Shown piece by piece: positions 37,301 to 47,087 of a DNA stretch of 64,000 nucleotides (positions are counted from its first letter, which is position 1; each line of letters starts with the position of its first letter). Location of the stretch: contig NZ_JABMEG010000001.1 in NCBI RefSeq assembly GCF_013179735.1, positions 1,488,001 to 1,552,000 of the forward strand, written 5' to 3'. Made by a program: the position numbers and the translations under genes. Under the pieces are notes generated by a model. That model saw only the letters and a list, made by a program, of their open reading frames with translations. It was not told the origin of the DNA and searched no databases. The stretch is from Permianibacter fluminis (GTDB lineage: Bacteria > Pseudomonadota > Gammaproteobacteria > Enterobacterales > Permianibacteraceae).

Positions 37301-38209
37301 GTGCAACAGCCGATGAGCTGGGATGACGAGAATGTCTGTTATCTGGTCAAGCCGGTCAGTCACGATGAGTTGCACAAGCTGCTGCGCCAGTTGGCGCCAA
37401 GCGGTGGCAGTGAGCTGTCGATTCTGCTGGTCGAAGACAATGCCGTTGAACGCGAACATTGCGGTGAAGTGCTGAGCCAATTCGGCGCAATGGTGCATGG
37501 CTGTGCCACCGCAGCGGAAGCGCTGGCAGCGTATACGGCTGACGAATATCGCTGTCTGGTCATTGATCTGCAGCTGCCTGACCAATCGGGTTTTGAGCTG
37601 TTGCAGCAAATGGCTGAGATCCGACCGCTGACCGGGGTGCACGTCATCATCAACACCGGCATGGATTTGTCGGCCCAGCAACAGCAATGGCTGCGCCAAT
37701 TCAGCGGCAGCGTCATTCAAAAAGGCGCTCAGGCCGATCAATTGCTGACCCAGGCCGTGCAACCGTTTCTCGGCGCGGTGTTGCCGGCACCGAGTGGCGA
37801 GGATCGGGCGGCGCTGCCGTTTACTGCTCGCGATCAGCGCGTGCTGCTGGTCGACGATGATGTCCGCAATATCTACGCCATGTCAGCCTTGCTCGAACAG
37901 TTCCAGCTGGAAGTGGAAGTGGCGCGCGACGGTCAGGAAGCCATCAGCGTGCTCAGTCGCGACAGCAACTTTGCTCTGGTGCTGATGGATATGGCGATGC
38001 CGGTCATGGACGGTTACACCGCCACCCGAATTCTGAAGCGTGAGCGCAAGCTGCATCTGCCGATTGTCGCGCTGACTGCACATGCCATGAAAGGTGATCG
38101 GGAGAAATGCCTGCAGGCCGGCGCCGATGACTATCTGGCCAAGCCGGTCGATGAGGCCGGCATGCGCGAGCTGCTGGCGCGCTGGCTCAGCCCTGGCCAG
38201 GAGTGTTGA
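34397..38209 (+). CDS. Hybrid sensor histidine kinase: CHASE-PAS-PAS-HisKA-HATPase-REC-REC-REC
   Basis: 1270 residues from the ATG at 34397 (GGGGGTC upstream; an earlier in-frame GTG at 34370 is possible). Membrane spans at about 10-32 and 331-353 enclose a periplasmic CHASE domain. Two PAS domains follow (about 373-495 and 500-620), both with the same E..FAR..(S)G...P.E.GL core, so one may have arisen from the other. HisKA has His641 ([11 protein letters not shown]), then an HATPase with DTGIGIAP and [10 protein letters not shown]. Three receivers carry Asp937, Asp1057 and Asp1198. No HPt domain is present, so phosphate must leave through a receiver or a separate HPt. The next gene begins 1 nt after its stop and starts with a receiver domain. 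Confidence 0.95.
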   Translation: MDVPRQTAFWRLVGLFSLVFGVVMLATLLVWQQVRQQDELIAGRQFASETDQLSTSIAQQLHNYEGVLRSAAALFAASDAVSRAEWREFTAALRLDLSNPGLQGIGYLPRVPARALAAHIAQAHAEGLPQYQVTPLATDPAHEYFPVFYLEPIDWRNLRAFGFDMGSEPARAAALKQARDEGRAVLTAPLILKQETEQGIQTGVVMVWPLYRPGNNSEDGAERVQGYVYSPLRLGDLLTGILAGQLARLQLTLTDNGAISAANSTSSSSAASNPHDSAASTAQALLFQSAAATAAPRFKSTQILKVPGREWQLQVLSTPQFEQSLPRGNAGPLLLSGTCVALLLALLVVFYARQRERLHSQQTRLTQQLQQREERFQMLIDGAPNAMLIVDAEGRIEWLNPQAEQLFGYDRASLQNQPIEVLLPERYRNQHNGWRRGFQAAPSPRQMGSGRELFARRQDGSEVPVEIGLSPVQTDDGVKTIGSIIDLSARRHAEERARMLVEAAPNAIVLVNGKGQIELVNSQTEQLFGYSRAELLGQSVEVLIPESLREKHPGLRESYHRAPSQRQMGSNRELFARHKSGFAIPVEVGLAPIVAGGQRSIQAVIIDITARKAAELKLREQAEQLALANRYKSEFLANMSHELRTPLNSIMILSEQLTRNPAGNLTSKQVAHADIIRRSGGDLLNLINDILDLSKVEAGRMTLVMEAVNIRELTVALETSFRPLAEAKNLQLRFTVADDVPPLCQTDPQRLHQILRNLLSNAIKFTDVGRIELSITRQHEDVPSRVLTPEAICIAVRDTGIGIAPGQHETIFQAFRQADGSTSRRFGGTGLGLTISRQLTELLGGVLTLESTLGVGSVFKLFLPLNAVPVANSHSTLQISGASEGAPRLLIVEDDPSFAQILVDTANHYGFTSYRTERGSEALELLERLRFDAIILDLLLPDISGWQVLREIRNRPQTRLLPVHIISCVQQPMSWDDENVCYLVKPVSHDELHKLLRQLAPSGGSELSILLVEDNAVEREHCGEVLSQFGAMVHGCATAAEALAAYTADEYRCLVIDLQLPDQSGFELLQQMAEIRPLTGVHVIINTGMDLSAQQQQWLRQFSGSVIQKGAQADQLLTQAVQPFLGAVLPAPSGEDRAALPFTARDQRVLLVDDDVRNIYAMSALLEQFQLEVEVARDGQEAISVLSRDSNFALVLMDMAMPVMDGYTATRILKRERKLHLPIVALTAHAMKGDREKCLQAGADDYLAKPVDEAGMRELLARWLSPGQEC

Positions 38210-38210
38210 C

Positions 38211-40340
38211 ATGCTGTCGGCAAAAAAACTGAAACACCAACCGGTGCTGCTGCTGGTCGATGACCGGCCAGAAAATCTGGCCAGTCTGGAAGCGGTGCTG
38301 GAAGACGGTGAGCGTCAGCTGCTGTCTGCCCAGTCGGGCGAGCAGGCGCTGTCACTGTTGTTAAGTCATGACGTGACGCTGGTGCTGCTCGATGTCCAGA
38401 TGCCGGGCATGGATGGTTACGAGGTCGCGCGGTTGATGCGCGCCAAGGCACGCACGCGCGACATTCCCATTTTGTTCATTACCGCCACCGAGCGCGACGA
38501 GCGGGCGATGCTGCGCGGCTACGAGTCCGGCGCGATCGATTACCTGTACAAACCGTTCAGCCCCGACGTGCTGCAGCGTAAAGTCGCCGTGCTGCAGGAG
38601 CTGCAATTGTCGCGGCAGCGGCTTTCACTGATGAACCGAAACCTTGATGAAGCACGCAGCTATTACGCCGCCATTCTCAGTACCGCTGCCGAAGGCATTC
38701 TGGTGGTCGATGAGCAGGGCATCATCAGCTACGCCAATCCAGCCGCCTGTCAGTTGCTGGATTGTCCACTGATCATGCTGGAAAGCGAGCCGCTGCAAAA
38801 GCTCGCGACAGCACCGGATTCCAATGTGGTGCCATGGGAGAACAGTCTGTTCTTTCAGCATTGGCACAAGAAGATGACTTACCGGGCTCATGACGCCCTG
38901 CTGTTCTCGCCAACTGGCCAGCGGCTGCCGGTGACGCTGTCAAGCGCGCCACTGCCGCCACCTCACCGTGGTCTGGTGGTGGTGTTTCAGGATAACCGGG
39001 TGCCCAAGCAGTTGCAGGAACAACTGTTGAAGCAGGCGATAACCGATTCGCTGACCGAGTTGTTCAACCGGCACGGCTTTCTGCAGGCGCTGCATGCCGC
39101 GGTCGCGCGCAGCCAGCGCAACAGCAAATCGCTGGCGGTGCTGTATCTGGATTTGGACGGGTTCAAACGGATCAACGACACGCTCGGTCACGCCGCGGGC
39201 GATCAGTTGCTTCGGCGGATGGCCGAGCGCTTGCGCCGCTGTACCCGCAGCTATGACACGCTGGCTCGGCTCGGCGGTGACGAATTCACGGTGATACTCG
39301 ACGGCCTCGATAGCCCGGAGGATGCAGCCCGCATCGCGGAAAAAATTCTCGAAACGATAGTCGCACCACTCGAATTACAGGGCCTGCAGATTGCGGTCAG
39401 CGTCAGCATCGGTATCGCGACCTGGCCGGATTGCGGCGACAGCGTCGACGCCCTGCTGCAAGCGGCCGATCTGGCGATGTATCAGGCCAAATCGGAAGGC
39501 CGCAATCAATACCGATTTTTTACCGCCGAAATGAATGGTCGCGCCCGCGCCCGATTGTTGCTGGAAGAGAGCCTACGCCAGGCGGTCGCCACCGAAGAGT
39601 TTCTGCTGCACTATCAACCGCAGCTGATGTTGAGCGACGGTCGTCTGCGCGGCTTCGAAGCCTTGCTGCGTTGGCAGCATCATCAGGCCGGGTTGGTATC
39701 GCCCGCTATTTTTGTCCCGTTGCTGGAAGAAACCGGGCTCATCAACAGTATCGGTGGCTGGGTGATTGAACGGGCCTGTCAGCAGCGGCAACGCTGGCAA
39801 GCGCAGTTTGCCGGGGATCTGATCATCTCGGTCAATCTGTCGGCCCGGCAATTTGGCATTGCCGAGTTGGTCACCCAAATTGCCCGGATAGTGGAGCAAT
39901 GCCAGCTGCGACCAAACCAGCTGGAACTGGAAGTCACCGAAAGCTCGCTGATGCAGGATCTGGAGCACAGTCAGCGGGTGCTGCGCGAGTTGCGCCAACA
40001 AGGCTTTCGCATTGCCATCGATGACTTTGGCACCGGCTATTCGTCGCTGGCCTATTTGCGCCAGTTTGAAATCGATACCTTGAAAATTGACCGGATGTTT
40101 ATCGCCAACGCCCTGACCAATGGCAAGGACGCCGCCATCGTCGAAACGCTGATCCAGCTCAGTCATCATCTCGGTATGGAGGTGGTCGCCGAAGGCGTTG
40201 AAACCACCGAGCAATTGCGTTGGCTGCAATCGATTGACTGTGATTGCGTGCAAGGCTACTTGTTCGCCAAACCCTTGCCTGAAGCGGAAGCCAGTCGCTA
40301 TCCGGGACAGGTGTCACTGGCAGATCGCGCCGGCTTGTAA
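38211..40340 (+). CDS. REC-PAS-GGDEF-EAL c-di-GMP response regulator
   Basis: 709 residues from the ATG at 38211, with CAGGAGTG upstream. Receiver domain with phospho-acceptor Asp61 ([15 protein letters not shown]), a PAS domain (about 145-265), GGDEF at residues 355-359 with an RxxD inhibitory site (RSYD from 346), and EAL at 483-485 with the standard [12 protein letters not shown] and AEGVE motifs. It can both make and break c-di-GMP. One base separates it from the hybrid kinase, which is therefore its likely input. Output could be motility or biofilm control, by family precedent. Confidence 0.95.
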   Translation: MLSAKKLKHQPVLLLVDDRPENLASLEAVLEDGERQLLSAQSGEQALSLLLSHDVTLVLLDVQMPGMDGYEVARLMRAKARTRDIPILFITATERDERAMLRGYESGAIDYLYKPFSPDVLQRKVAVLQELQLSRQRLSLMNRNLDEARSYYAAILSTAAEGILVVDEQGIISYANPAACQLLDCPLIMLESEPLQKLATAPDSNVVPWENSLFFQHWHKKMTYRAHDALLFSPTGQRLPVTLSSAPLPPPHRGLVVVFQDNRVPKQLQEQLLKQAITDSLTELFNRHGFLQALHAAVARSQRNSKSLAVLYLDLDGFKRINDTLGHAAGDQLLRRMAERLRRCTRSYDTLARLGGDEFTVILDGLDSPEDAARIAEKILETIVAPLELQGLQIAVSVSIGIATWPDCGDSVDALLQAADLAMYQAKSEGRNQYRFFTAEMNGRARARLLLEESLRQAVATEEFLLHYQPQLMLSDGRLRGFEALLRWQHHQAGLVSPAIFVPLLEETGLINSIGGWVIERACQQRQRWQAQFAGDLIISVNLSARQFGIAELVTQIARIVEQCQLRPNQLELEVTESSLMQDLEHSQRVLRELRQQGFRIAIDDFGTGYSSLAYLRQFEIDTLKIDRMFIANALTNGKDAAIVETLIQLSHHLGMEVVAEGVETTEQLRWLQSIDCDCVQGYLFAKPLPEAEASRYPGQVSLADRAGL

Positions 40341-40466
40341 AATTAGCTGACGTTTCATTGCATTTTTTGTGCGCAGAGCGACCGCTGGCGCAGCGCGTCA
40401 TGTCAGCGCCGCGACGTTGTGGCAGAATTTCCCCGCCACCAGAAAACGTCTCGTCAGGGAGGACGC

Positions 40467-43400
40467 ATGAACAAGGGGATCGGTGCCGGCATGTTGCTGG
40501 CCGTTGTCGCCACCTTGCCAGTTGCCGTGCAATCCGCGCACGCGCAAGAGTTGAATCGCGGCACTTCAACACAAGCATCGGCAGCGCCGATATCAGCAAC
40601 ATCAGCAAAACCGGTTCCGGCATTCAATCAGGTTTATCTCAGCACCGATGCCGCTGTTGAAAAGCGTGGCAGCTTTGTGCCGGTGCGCGCTTATCTTGGC
40701 CACAGCGATGAAGTGCTGAAGGCCGTTGGCAAGGGGCTGGACCGGTTCAGTTTTTTGCCGCAGTTACCGTACGCCGGTTTCTACCGCGTTTACGCCTGGT
40801 GGCCCATCGAGGCGATGGCCGGCACGGCGACCGTGACCGTGATGGATCGCGATGGCAGTCATCGCCAACTCATCGAGCAGCGCAGTGATGGCGGTCAGTG
40901 GCGTGATCTGGGCAGTTATGATTTTGCCGCCGGTCCGGCCCGGATCGAGTTTGCCGAAAGCAAAGGCCTGCTGCTGGTCGATGCACTGCGCATCGAATAC
41001 CTCGGCAACAAAGCGCCCGCACTGAAACTTGAACAGAACAAATTGCCGCTGGTGGAAACCGGAATCGCCTATCGGGAAAAAATTCCGGTCAGTGGCGGTG
41101 TCGCACCGTTTGAATTTGCCATTGTCAGCGGCCGGTTGCCGGCGGGCCTAGTGCTCGATGCGCGCACTGGTGAAGTGCGCGGTCGTGCTCAGGACATCGG
41201 TCATCATGATCTGATTGTGACCGTCAAGGACGCCCGTGGCGTGCGCGGCAGCGGTCATCTGCAACTGGATGTGATTGAAGGTGATCCGGTACTCGCCAGC
41301 GCTGCACGCAGCGAAACGCAGCAAGCCGGCCGGAGCCTGAACGCAAACCCGAACCGCAGCAAAATCGAGGGCGGCGATGCCCGCAGTTATACTGGCGACG
41401 GCGATCTGTCCGGCCTGCTCGCCGACCTGACGGCGCTGCCGGAAGGCGAGTGGCTGCACGCCAATCAGAATTTGTATTCCGATGTCTGGACGCCGGCGGT
41501 GCTGCGGCCGTTGAACAACGGCGGCAATCCGGACCCGTCTAAAATCATCGGTGCCTGGAGCGGCTTTGCCTGGGACAGCAACCGTGGTGATTTGCTGCTG
41601 TACGGCGGCGGTCACGCCAATTACAGCGGCAATGATGTGTACCGTTGGCGCGGCAGCACCCGGATGTGGGAGCGGGCGTCGTTGCCCAGCGAAGTGGTGA
41701 AAGACATCCGCGGCAATTTTGTCGCCATCGATGGCGTCAGCCACGCCCCGGCCTCGGCTCATACCTACGACAACAATATTTTCCTGCCACTGCACGACAA
41801 GATGCTGGCCTTCGGAGGTGCCGCCTACAACAACGGCGGCATGTTCCTGTCGGCAGTGGATGCCCTGACCAGTCGCAAAACCGGGCCGTACCTGTTTGAT
41901 CCGGCCAAGGCGGATCCGAACAAAGTCGGTGGCAGCAACGGTTCGCATGTCAAACGGGTTGGGCCGTATCCGGATGTGCTTGGCGGCGACATGTGGCAGA
42001 ACCGGGAAATGTTTTTGAATCTGGTTGGCAATCCGAAACTGCCCGGCAGTCATGTCGAAGGTTGCACCGGTTACGCCGAAGAAGACGGTCGCGATGTGGT
42101 GTATGTCGGTGCCCGTTTGGGCGGTGGTACCGCGACCTCGGTGTTTCGTTATGTGATTACCGATCTGGCCAATCCTGCGCTCGATGTCTGGCAGCAAGTG
42201 GGTGGCTATTGGGATGGCCCGCAAGGTCAGGCAACGTGTGCTTACGATGCCCAGCAGAAAGTGTTCCTGCGCACCGGCTCGGCAACGCGGCCGTTTGTGT
42301 TCTGGAATCTGAACACGCCCGGACCGACCAATTACGAAAAATATGTGTCGTTCACTGACAGCAGCGGTCAGTTCTTAAGTTTGCTCAGCGCCGGCACCAT
42401 CAAGATGCGCGACTGCGGGCTGGACTTTGATCCGGTTGCGCGTCGCTACGCGCTCTGGTGCGGTGGCAACCAGCTGTGGTTACTGACGCCGCCGGCAACG
42501 TTCAGCAGCAGCGGTTGGCAACTCGACAAGGCGCCAGCACCCATCGGTACCGGGCCGAGCACGGTCATGGGTACCGGCATTCTGGGCAAGTGGAAATTCA
42601 TTCCGAACCTGAATGCATTCATGGCGCTGCAGGACTCCAGCCAGGGCAATATCTGGATTTACAAACCGATTGGCTGGCAGCCACCACTCGGTGATGACAA
42701 CATCCGGCCAAGCGTCAGTCTGGATACGCCTTACAACGGTCAGCAATTTGCCGCTGACGAACCGATCACGCTGACCGCCACGGCGACCGACAGCGACGGC
42801 AACATCGCCCGGGTCGAGTTCTACGACGGCAGCAGTTTGTTGGCGACCGACAACGAAGCGCCGTATCAATTTGTCTGGAACGGGGCGCCGTCCGGCAACC
42901 GCAATCTGCTCGCGCGTGCGTACGATGATCGCAATGGTCAGGGCAACTCGGCAGTGGTCAGCATCACGGTGCAGGCCGGGCAAAGCGGCACGGTGATTTT
43001 GCAGGACGGTGTTGGTGGTTATGCCGGCACCCGCGACAACTATCTGTCGAGTTACAGCAAGGCCAGCAACTACGGCAGCTCGACGCTGGTGCAGGAGCAG
43101 GGCGGCTATTACACGCCGATGCTGCGCTTTGCGATCTTCCAGCGCGAAGGCGGCCCGGTGCCGGACAATTCGGTCATTCAATCGGTGCGACTGAAGATTT
43201 ATAAATACAGCAGCTACGATCCGCGCTACGCCATGCACCGACTGCTGCGCGACTGGGATGAAAAACTCAGTAGCTGGAACAACGCGCGCAGTGGCGAAGC
43301 CTGGACCGTACCCGGTGCCGGTGGCGCCGGCACGGACTACCTTGCGCCCGCTGATGCTGAGGTGACTGCGCCATGGAGCGCCGGCTGGCTCGATTTCGAT

Positions 43401-43565
43401 GTCACGGTTGGTGTGCAGGCCATGCAGAACGGTGAACCGAATTACGGCTGGCGGCTGCGCCGGGTCAGCGGCGACAACGCCAACCTGAAACGTTTCTACA
43501 CCCGCGAACTGAGTACCGATCCGGGCAAGCGGCCGATTCTGGAAGTGACTTACGCGGCGCCATAA
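40467..43565 (+). CDS. Secreted multidomain protein: golvesin-like, He_PIG, propeller-like domain, Ig, DNRLRE
   Basis: 1032 residues from the ATG at 40467 (GGGAGG upstream). Signal peptide ends near SAHAQ. Order: golvesin C-terminal-like domain (about 50-180, FYRVYAWWP...GGQWRDLGSYDF), He_PIG Ig-like (about 190-275), a domain of some 420 residues (about 315-740) with Kelch-like blocks (LLLYGGGHANYSGNDVYRW, AHTYDNNIFLPLHDKMLAFG), a bacterial Ig domain with SDGNIARVEFYDG, and a C-terminal DNRLRE/CBM96-type domain (VILQDGVGGYAGTRDNYLSS). The central domain is shared with the product of the gene at 44604. Likely an extracellular glycan-binding or glycan-processing protein; no catalytic residue is assigned. 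Confidence 0.85.
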   Translation: MNKGIGAGMLLAVVATLPVAVQSAHAQELNRGTSTQASAAPISATSAKPVPAFNQVYLSTDAAVEKRGSFVPVRAYLGHSDEVLKAVGKGLDRFSFLPQLPYAGFYRVYAWWPIEAMAGTATVTVMDRDGSHRQLIEQRSDGGQWRDLGSYDFAAGPARIEFAESKGLLLVDALRIEYLGNKAPALKLEQNKLPLVETGIAYREKIPVSGGVAPFEFAIVSGRLPAGLVLDARTGEVRGRAQDIGHHDLIVTVKDARGVRGSGHLQLDVIEGDPVLASAARSETQQAGRSLNANPNRSKIEGGDARSYTGDGDLSGLLADLTALPEGEWLHANQNLYSDVWTPAVLRPLNNGGNPDPSKIIGAWSGFAWDSNRGDLLLYGGGHANYSGNDVYRWRGSTRMWERASLPSEVVKDIRGNFVAIDGVSHAPASAHTYDNNIFLPLHDKMLAFGGAAYNNGGMFLSAVDALTSRKTGPYLFDPAKADPNKVGGSNGSHVKRVGPYPDVLGGDMWQNREMFLNLVGNPKLPGSHVEGCTGYAEEDGRDVVYVGARLGGGTATSVFRYVITDLANPALDVWQQVGGYWDGPQGQATCAYDAQQKVFLRTGSATRPFVFWNLNTPGPTNYEKYVSFTDSSGQFLSLLSAGTIKMRDCGLDFDPVARRYALWCGGNQLWLLTPPATFSSSGWQLDKAPAPIGTGPSTVMGTGILGKWKFIPNLNAFMALQDSSQGNIWIYKPIGWQPPLGDDNIRPSVSLDTPYNGQQFAADEPITLTATATDSDGNIARVEFYDGSSLLATDNEAPYQFVWNGAPSGNRNLLARAYDDRNGQGNSAVVSITVQAGQSGTVILQDGVGGYAGTRDNYLSSYSKASNYGSSTLVQEQGGYYTPMLRFAIFQREGGPVPDNSVIQSVRLKIYKYSSYDPRYAMHRLLRDWDEKLSSWNNARSGEAWTVPGAGGAGTDYLAPADAEVTAPWSAGWLDFDVTVGVQAMQNGEPNYGWRLRRVSGDNANLKRFYTRELSTDPGKRPILEVTYAAP

Positions 43566-43587
43566 GGCCGGTGTGGGAAGTAACGAT

Positions 43588-43613
43588 AACAGGCGCCATT
43601 CGGCGCCTGTTTC
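43588..43613 (+). terminator. Rho-independent terminator after the multidomain protein
   Basis: AACAGGCGCC / GGCGCCTGTT stem with ATTC loop, followed by a T-rich stretch. Confidence 0.8.
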
Positions 43614-43714
43614 GTTTCCGCCGGGGTCGTGTCAGCGCGACAAATATGGCTGTGCTATGTTGCAGGACGCCGTTGTCCCGCCCTGAGCCCGGGTCGAAAT
43701 CGGAGCACGCCAGC

Positions 43715-44581
43715 ATGACTGTAATGACAATTATTCACGGTCGTTCCCGCGATATCGGTTTCATGGTCCGGCGTCTGCTGCCGGCAGCCAGTCGGCAGGC
43801 GGTGGGGCCGTTTGTGTTTCTCGATCACATGGGCCCGGCGACTTTCCCGGCCGGCAGCACCGAAGGCGATGTCCGGCCGCATCCGCATATCGGCTTGGCG
43901 ACCGTGACCTATCTGTGCAGCGGCGCGTTTGACCATCGCGATTCGCTGGGCAATCTGCAGCGCATCGAGCCGGGCGCGGTCAATGTCATGAGCGCAGGTC
44001 ACGGTGTCGCGCATTCTGAACGCATTCCCGCCGACATTCGCGCGGCGGCGCACCCGGTCGAAGGCATTCAGATGTGGCTGGCGTTGCCGCGCGCGCAAGA
44101 ACAGGGTGAGCCGGGTTTTGTTCATTATCCGCAAGCCGTGTTGCCATTGATTAGCCAAAATGGGTCGCGGCTGCGCGTGTTGATTGGCACCGTCAACGAG
44201 CAGCATTCGCCGGTGCAGGTGCCATCACCAACGTTGTTTGCCGATCTGCAATTCCTCGCGGCAGCTCATGTTCATCTCGCGGCCGAGTATCAGGAGCGGG
44301 CATTGTATGTGGCGCAGGGCAGTGTACGCGTCGCCGGCACCGTGATCAGCGCCGGCGAACTGGCTGTGTTGCCGGAGTACGCGGATTTCACCGTCAGCAG
44401 CGACGCGGCTGCCCGCTGTCTGTTGCTGGGCGGCGCACCACTCGATGGCCCGCGCTTTCTCTGGTGGAATTTTGTCGCCTCCGACAAAGCGCTGATCGAG
44501 ACCGCGAAAGCGCAGTGGCAGGCGCGCACGTTTGCCCAGGTACCGGGCGAGCAGGAATTCATTCCGTTGCCGGAGCGCTGA
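43715..44581 (+). CDS. Pirin-family protein
   Basis: 288 residues from the ATG at 43715 (CGGAGC upstream). The N-terminal cupin has the pirin metal ligands: RPHPHIGLATVTYL gives two His, and MSAGHGVAHSE a third His and the Glu. The C-terminal cupin is present (LYVAQGSVRVAGTVISAGEL). Some pirins act as quercetin dioxygenases, others are redox-responsive partners; which applies here is not clear. It lies between the two propeller-domain genes and ends 22 nt before the second, so it probably shares a transcript with it. Confidence 0.92.
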   Translation: MTVMTIIHGRSRDIGFMVRRLLPAASRQAVGPFVFLDHMGPATFPAGSTEGDVRPHPHIGLATVTYLCSGAFDHRDSLGNLQRIEPGAVNVMSAGHGVAHSERIPADIRAAAHPVEGIQMWLALPRAQEQGEPGFVHYPQAVLPLISQNGSRLRVLIGTVNEQHSPVQVPSPTLFADLQFLAAAHVHLAAEYQERALYVAQGSVRVAGTVISAGELAVLPEYADFTVSSDAAARCLLLGGAPLDGPRFLWWNFVASDKALIETAKAQWQARTFAQVPGEQEFIPLPER

Positions 44582-44603
44582 TCGCAGCGGCGGCGCCTGC
44601 ATC

Positions 44604-46226
44604 ATGAACGGTTCCGTTCGCCACACAGACCCACGTTCGTGCTGGTTTTCAGTGCGCGTGTTACTGGTGATGCTGTTGCTAGGCCGTTCGTTCGCAGCAG
44701 AGCCGGCAGTGCAAACGTCGGCACCGCTTTCCGCACAGTCGTCAATACAAACTCCGCCACCGTCTTCAATACAAACTTCGCCACAGACGCCGACATGCAA
44801 CGCAGCGCAGCAGCAATTGCTGTCGCAGGTGGCGGGATTACCGGAAAACAGTTGGTGGCTGGCCAGTCGCAATGCCTTTCACGAGGTCTGGACGCCGGCG
44901 GCGCAGCGGCCACTCAATCGCGGCCGGTCGGCCGAACCGTCACGGCTCATTACGGCGTGGGGCGGATTTGCCTGGGACAGCAAGCGCAGCAGTCTGTGGC
45001 TGTTCGGCGGCGGTCACGGTGACTACAGCGGCAACGATGTCTATGTCTGGCAGGCGCAGGACGGTCGCTGGCAACGGGCGGCGCTGCCGAGTGAAATCCG
45101 CCGTGACGAACACGGTATCGAGATGGCCATCGATGGGGTGGACATGGCACCGATTGCCAGTCACACCTACGACAACAACGTGTATCTGCCGCGGCTCGAT
45201 CGGCTGCTCAGTTTTGGAGGCGCCGCGTACAACAACGGCGATGCCTGGCGGCGCAGTACAGCAGACGGAAAAGTGGTTCGCACCGGTCCGTATCTGTTTG
45301 ATGTGGCGCGAGCCGATGGTAGCAAGCTCGGCGGCAGCAGCGGTTCGCAGGTGCAGCGGGAGCCGAACGCACCCGCGCCCGAAGGTGCTCAGCTCTGGCA
45401 AAACCGTGACAGCTACGAGGCACCGCAGGAAGGCACGCTGACGCCGAGCAATCATGTCAACGGATGCACTGCTTACAGCGAGGAAAATGCCGAAGACGTG
45501 GTTTACGTAGCCGCGCGAGTGGGCAAGGGCACCGCGCTGAATCTGTTCCGCTATCGCATTCTGGATATCGCCAAACCAACCGCCGACAGCTGGCAACACG
45601 TCGGCGGCTATTGGCAGGGGCCGAGCGACCAAACCGCGTGTGGCTACGACCCGGTGCATCAATTGCTGGTGCGCACCGGCTCCAGCAAGGCGCCATTTCT
45701 GTTCTGGTCGTTGCAACAGCCCGGTCCCGAAAACCGTCAGCAGGTCATGCCGTACACCGATACCGATGGCAGTTTCAAACGAGCGTTGGCGCAAAAACGG
45801 TTTCGGCCGCGCGACTGTGGTCTGGATTACGATCGCAAGCGCAACCGGTTCGCGCTCTGGTGCGGCGGCCAAGCGGTCTGGGTGTTGGCGCCTTCGGCGG
45901 ACACGTCGAAAGCCACGGCGACTGACATGTCAAACAAAGGCACGCCAAAAAGCGCCCCGGGAAATGAAACATCAACAACCAATACAGAATTGACAGCGAG
46001 TACAGCCGACATCGCTGACGACAGCGAAAGTCGCACGCCGTGGCGGCTGAGTTTGTTGCCTGATCATTCGCTGATGATTCCGGAGCCCGAGCGTGGCAAT
46101 GGTGTGCTCGGCAAATGGCATTATGCGCCAGAGCTGGATGTCTTCGTGGCGCTGCAAAATGGTCGTGAAGGTCTGGTCTGGTTCTACAAGCCGGCCAATT
46201 GGCAGCCAGAAAACTCCTGCCCTTAG
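44604..46226 (+). CDS. Secreted single-domain propeller-like protein, paralogue of the 40467 gene product
   Basis: 540 residues from the ATG at 44604. A signal peptide (about 15-34, cleavage near SFAAE) and a Thr/Gln/Ser-rich linker lead into one large domain matching the central domain of the 40467 protein. Shared blocks include FAWDSKRSSLWLFGGGHGDY, HTYDNN, FGGAAYNNG, RTGPYLFD, and RFALWCGGQAVWVLAP. A Ser/Thr-rich insert (about 435-475) interrupts it. It lacks the golvesin-like, Ig and DNRLRE parts. GGGHxxYSGNDVY suggests Kelch/galactose-oxidase-like blades, but the fold is inference. It follows pirin by 22 nt. Confidence 0.82.
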   Translation: MNGSVRHTDPRSCWFSVRVLLVMLLLGRSFAAEPAVQTSAPLSAQSSIQTPPPSSIQTSPQTPTCNAAQQQLLSQVAGLPENSWWLASRNAFHEVWTPAAQRPLNRGRSAEPSRLITAWGGFAWDSKRSSLWLFGGGHGDYSGNDVYVWQAQDGRWQRAALPSEIRRDEHGIEMAIDGVDMAPIASHTYDNNVYLPRLDRLLSFGGAAYNNGDAWRRSTADGKVVRTGPYLFDVARADGSKLGGSSGSQVQREPNAPAPEGAQLWQNRDSYEAPQEGTLTPSNHVNGCTAYSEENAEDVVYVAARVGKGTALNLFRYRILDIAKPTADSWQHVGGYWQGPSDQTACGYDPVHQLLVRTGSSKAPFLFWSLQQPGPENRQQVMPYTDTDGSFKRALAQKRFRPRDCGLDYDRKRNRFALWCGGQAVWVLAPSADTSKATATDMSNKGTPKSAPGNETSTTNTELTASTADIADDSESRTPWRLSLLPDHSLMIPEPERGNGVLGKWHYAPELDVFVALQNGREGLVWFYKPANWQPENSCP

Positions 46227-46301
46227 CAGCCCGGCTTTGACTAAGCTGAACTATTCTTGCCGCTATCAGGATTTTGCTTGCTGCATGCAACTTCGTATCG
46301 C

Positions 46302-46844
46302 CTAGTGCGCGGATTCTGCCACGAGCGGACGAACTACCCGGTAATGCGCAATCAACAGACCGGAATCATAAGCGGTGCTCTGCAGCAGTTGCAGCGAGGT
46401 GCGAGCGGTGCCGGGCGGAAACAGCGGAATGCCGGCGCCGAGTATCACCGGATGAATCGCCAGCCGTATTTCGTCAATCTGCTGTGCGGCCAACGCCGCC
46501 CGCACCAGTTGGCCGCCGCCGAGTAGCCAGATGCCACGGCTGCCGCGAGCATGCGCCTCGGCGATCAGCAACTCCGGTGCAGCCGTCGCGAAACGCACGC
46601 GCGGGTCCCAGCGTTTGCCGGCTTCGCGCGTCCAGACTATGGTGCGTTTGCCGGGGTAAGGCCATTCATCAAAGGAACAGGACAAGTCGTAGCTGCGCCG
46701 GCCCATGATCAGGGTATCAACGGAATCAAAAAACGGCGTGAAGCCGTAATCCTGATCGGTGAACAGCCAATCGATTTCGTCATTGGGGCCGGCGATAAAA
46801 CCATCGAGACTCATGGCGATGAACAGCGTCACGGGTGCGGCCAT
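46302..46844 (-). CDS. Dihydrofolate reductase-like (RibD C-terminal) protein
   Basis: 180 residues from the ATG at 46844 (GAGGG upstream); the frame extends further but without conserved sequence. LFIAMSLDGFIAGPNDEIDW, LIMGRRSYD, and IWLLGGGQLVRAALAAQQID are typical of the YyaP/YwjB group of DHFR/RibD-like reductases. These are NADPH-dependent enzymes of mostly unknown substrate. Single gene, divergent from the next one. Confidence 0.88.
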   Translation of the reverse strand: MAAPVTLFIAMSLDGFIAGPNDEIDWLFTDQDYGFTPFFDSVDTLIMGRRSYDLSCSFDEWPYPGKRTIVWTREAGKRWDPRVRFATAAPELLIAEAHARGSRGIWLLGGGQLVRAALAAQQIDEIRLAIHPVILGAGIPLFPPGTARTSLQLLQSTAYDSGLLIAHYRVVRPLVAESAH

Positions 46845-47087
46845 GTCGGTACCCTCATTGCGTGATGGCACCAGCCTAGCGCAGGCGGTGCGTGCAGCGA
46901 GTTGCGCAACGGGATGACACTGACAGCGGTCTGTCAGCTGCATTTTCGGGGCATGACGTTTAGGGCGGTGACGTGCGCGGCCGCGAAGCGTCAGGCAGTG
47001 AACGGCAGTTCTGTGTAGACGCTGGTGCAAGCGGATGTCGCCGGCGGGAGGCGGTCACTGTGGCCGCCAACGACAAGGAGCATGGTC

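Noticed and set aside
44604-46226. Truncated or pseudogene copy of the 40467 gene
   Set aside because: It has its own signal peptide, a full-length shared domain and a proper stop; missing modules look like a different domain make-up, not decay.
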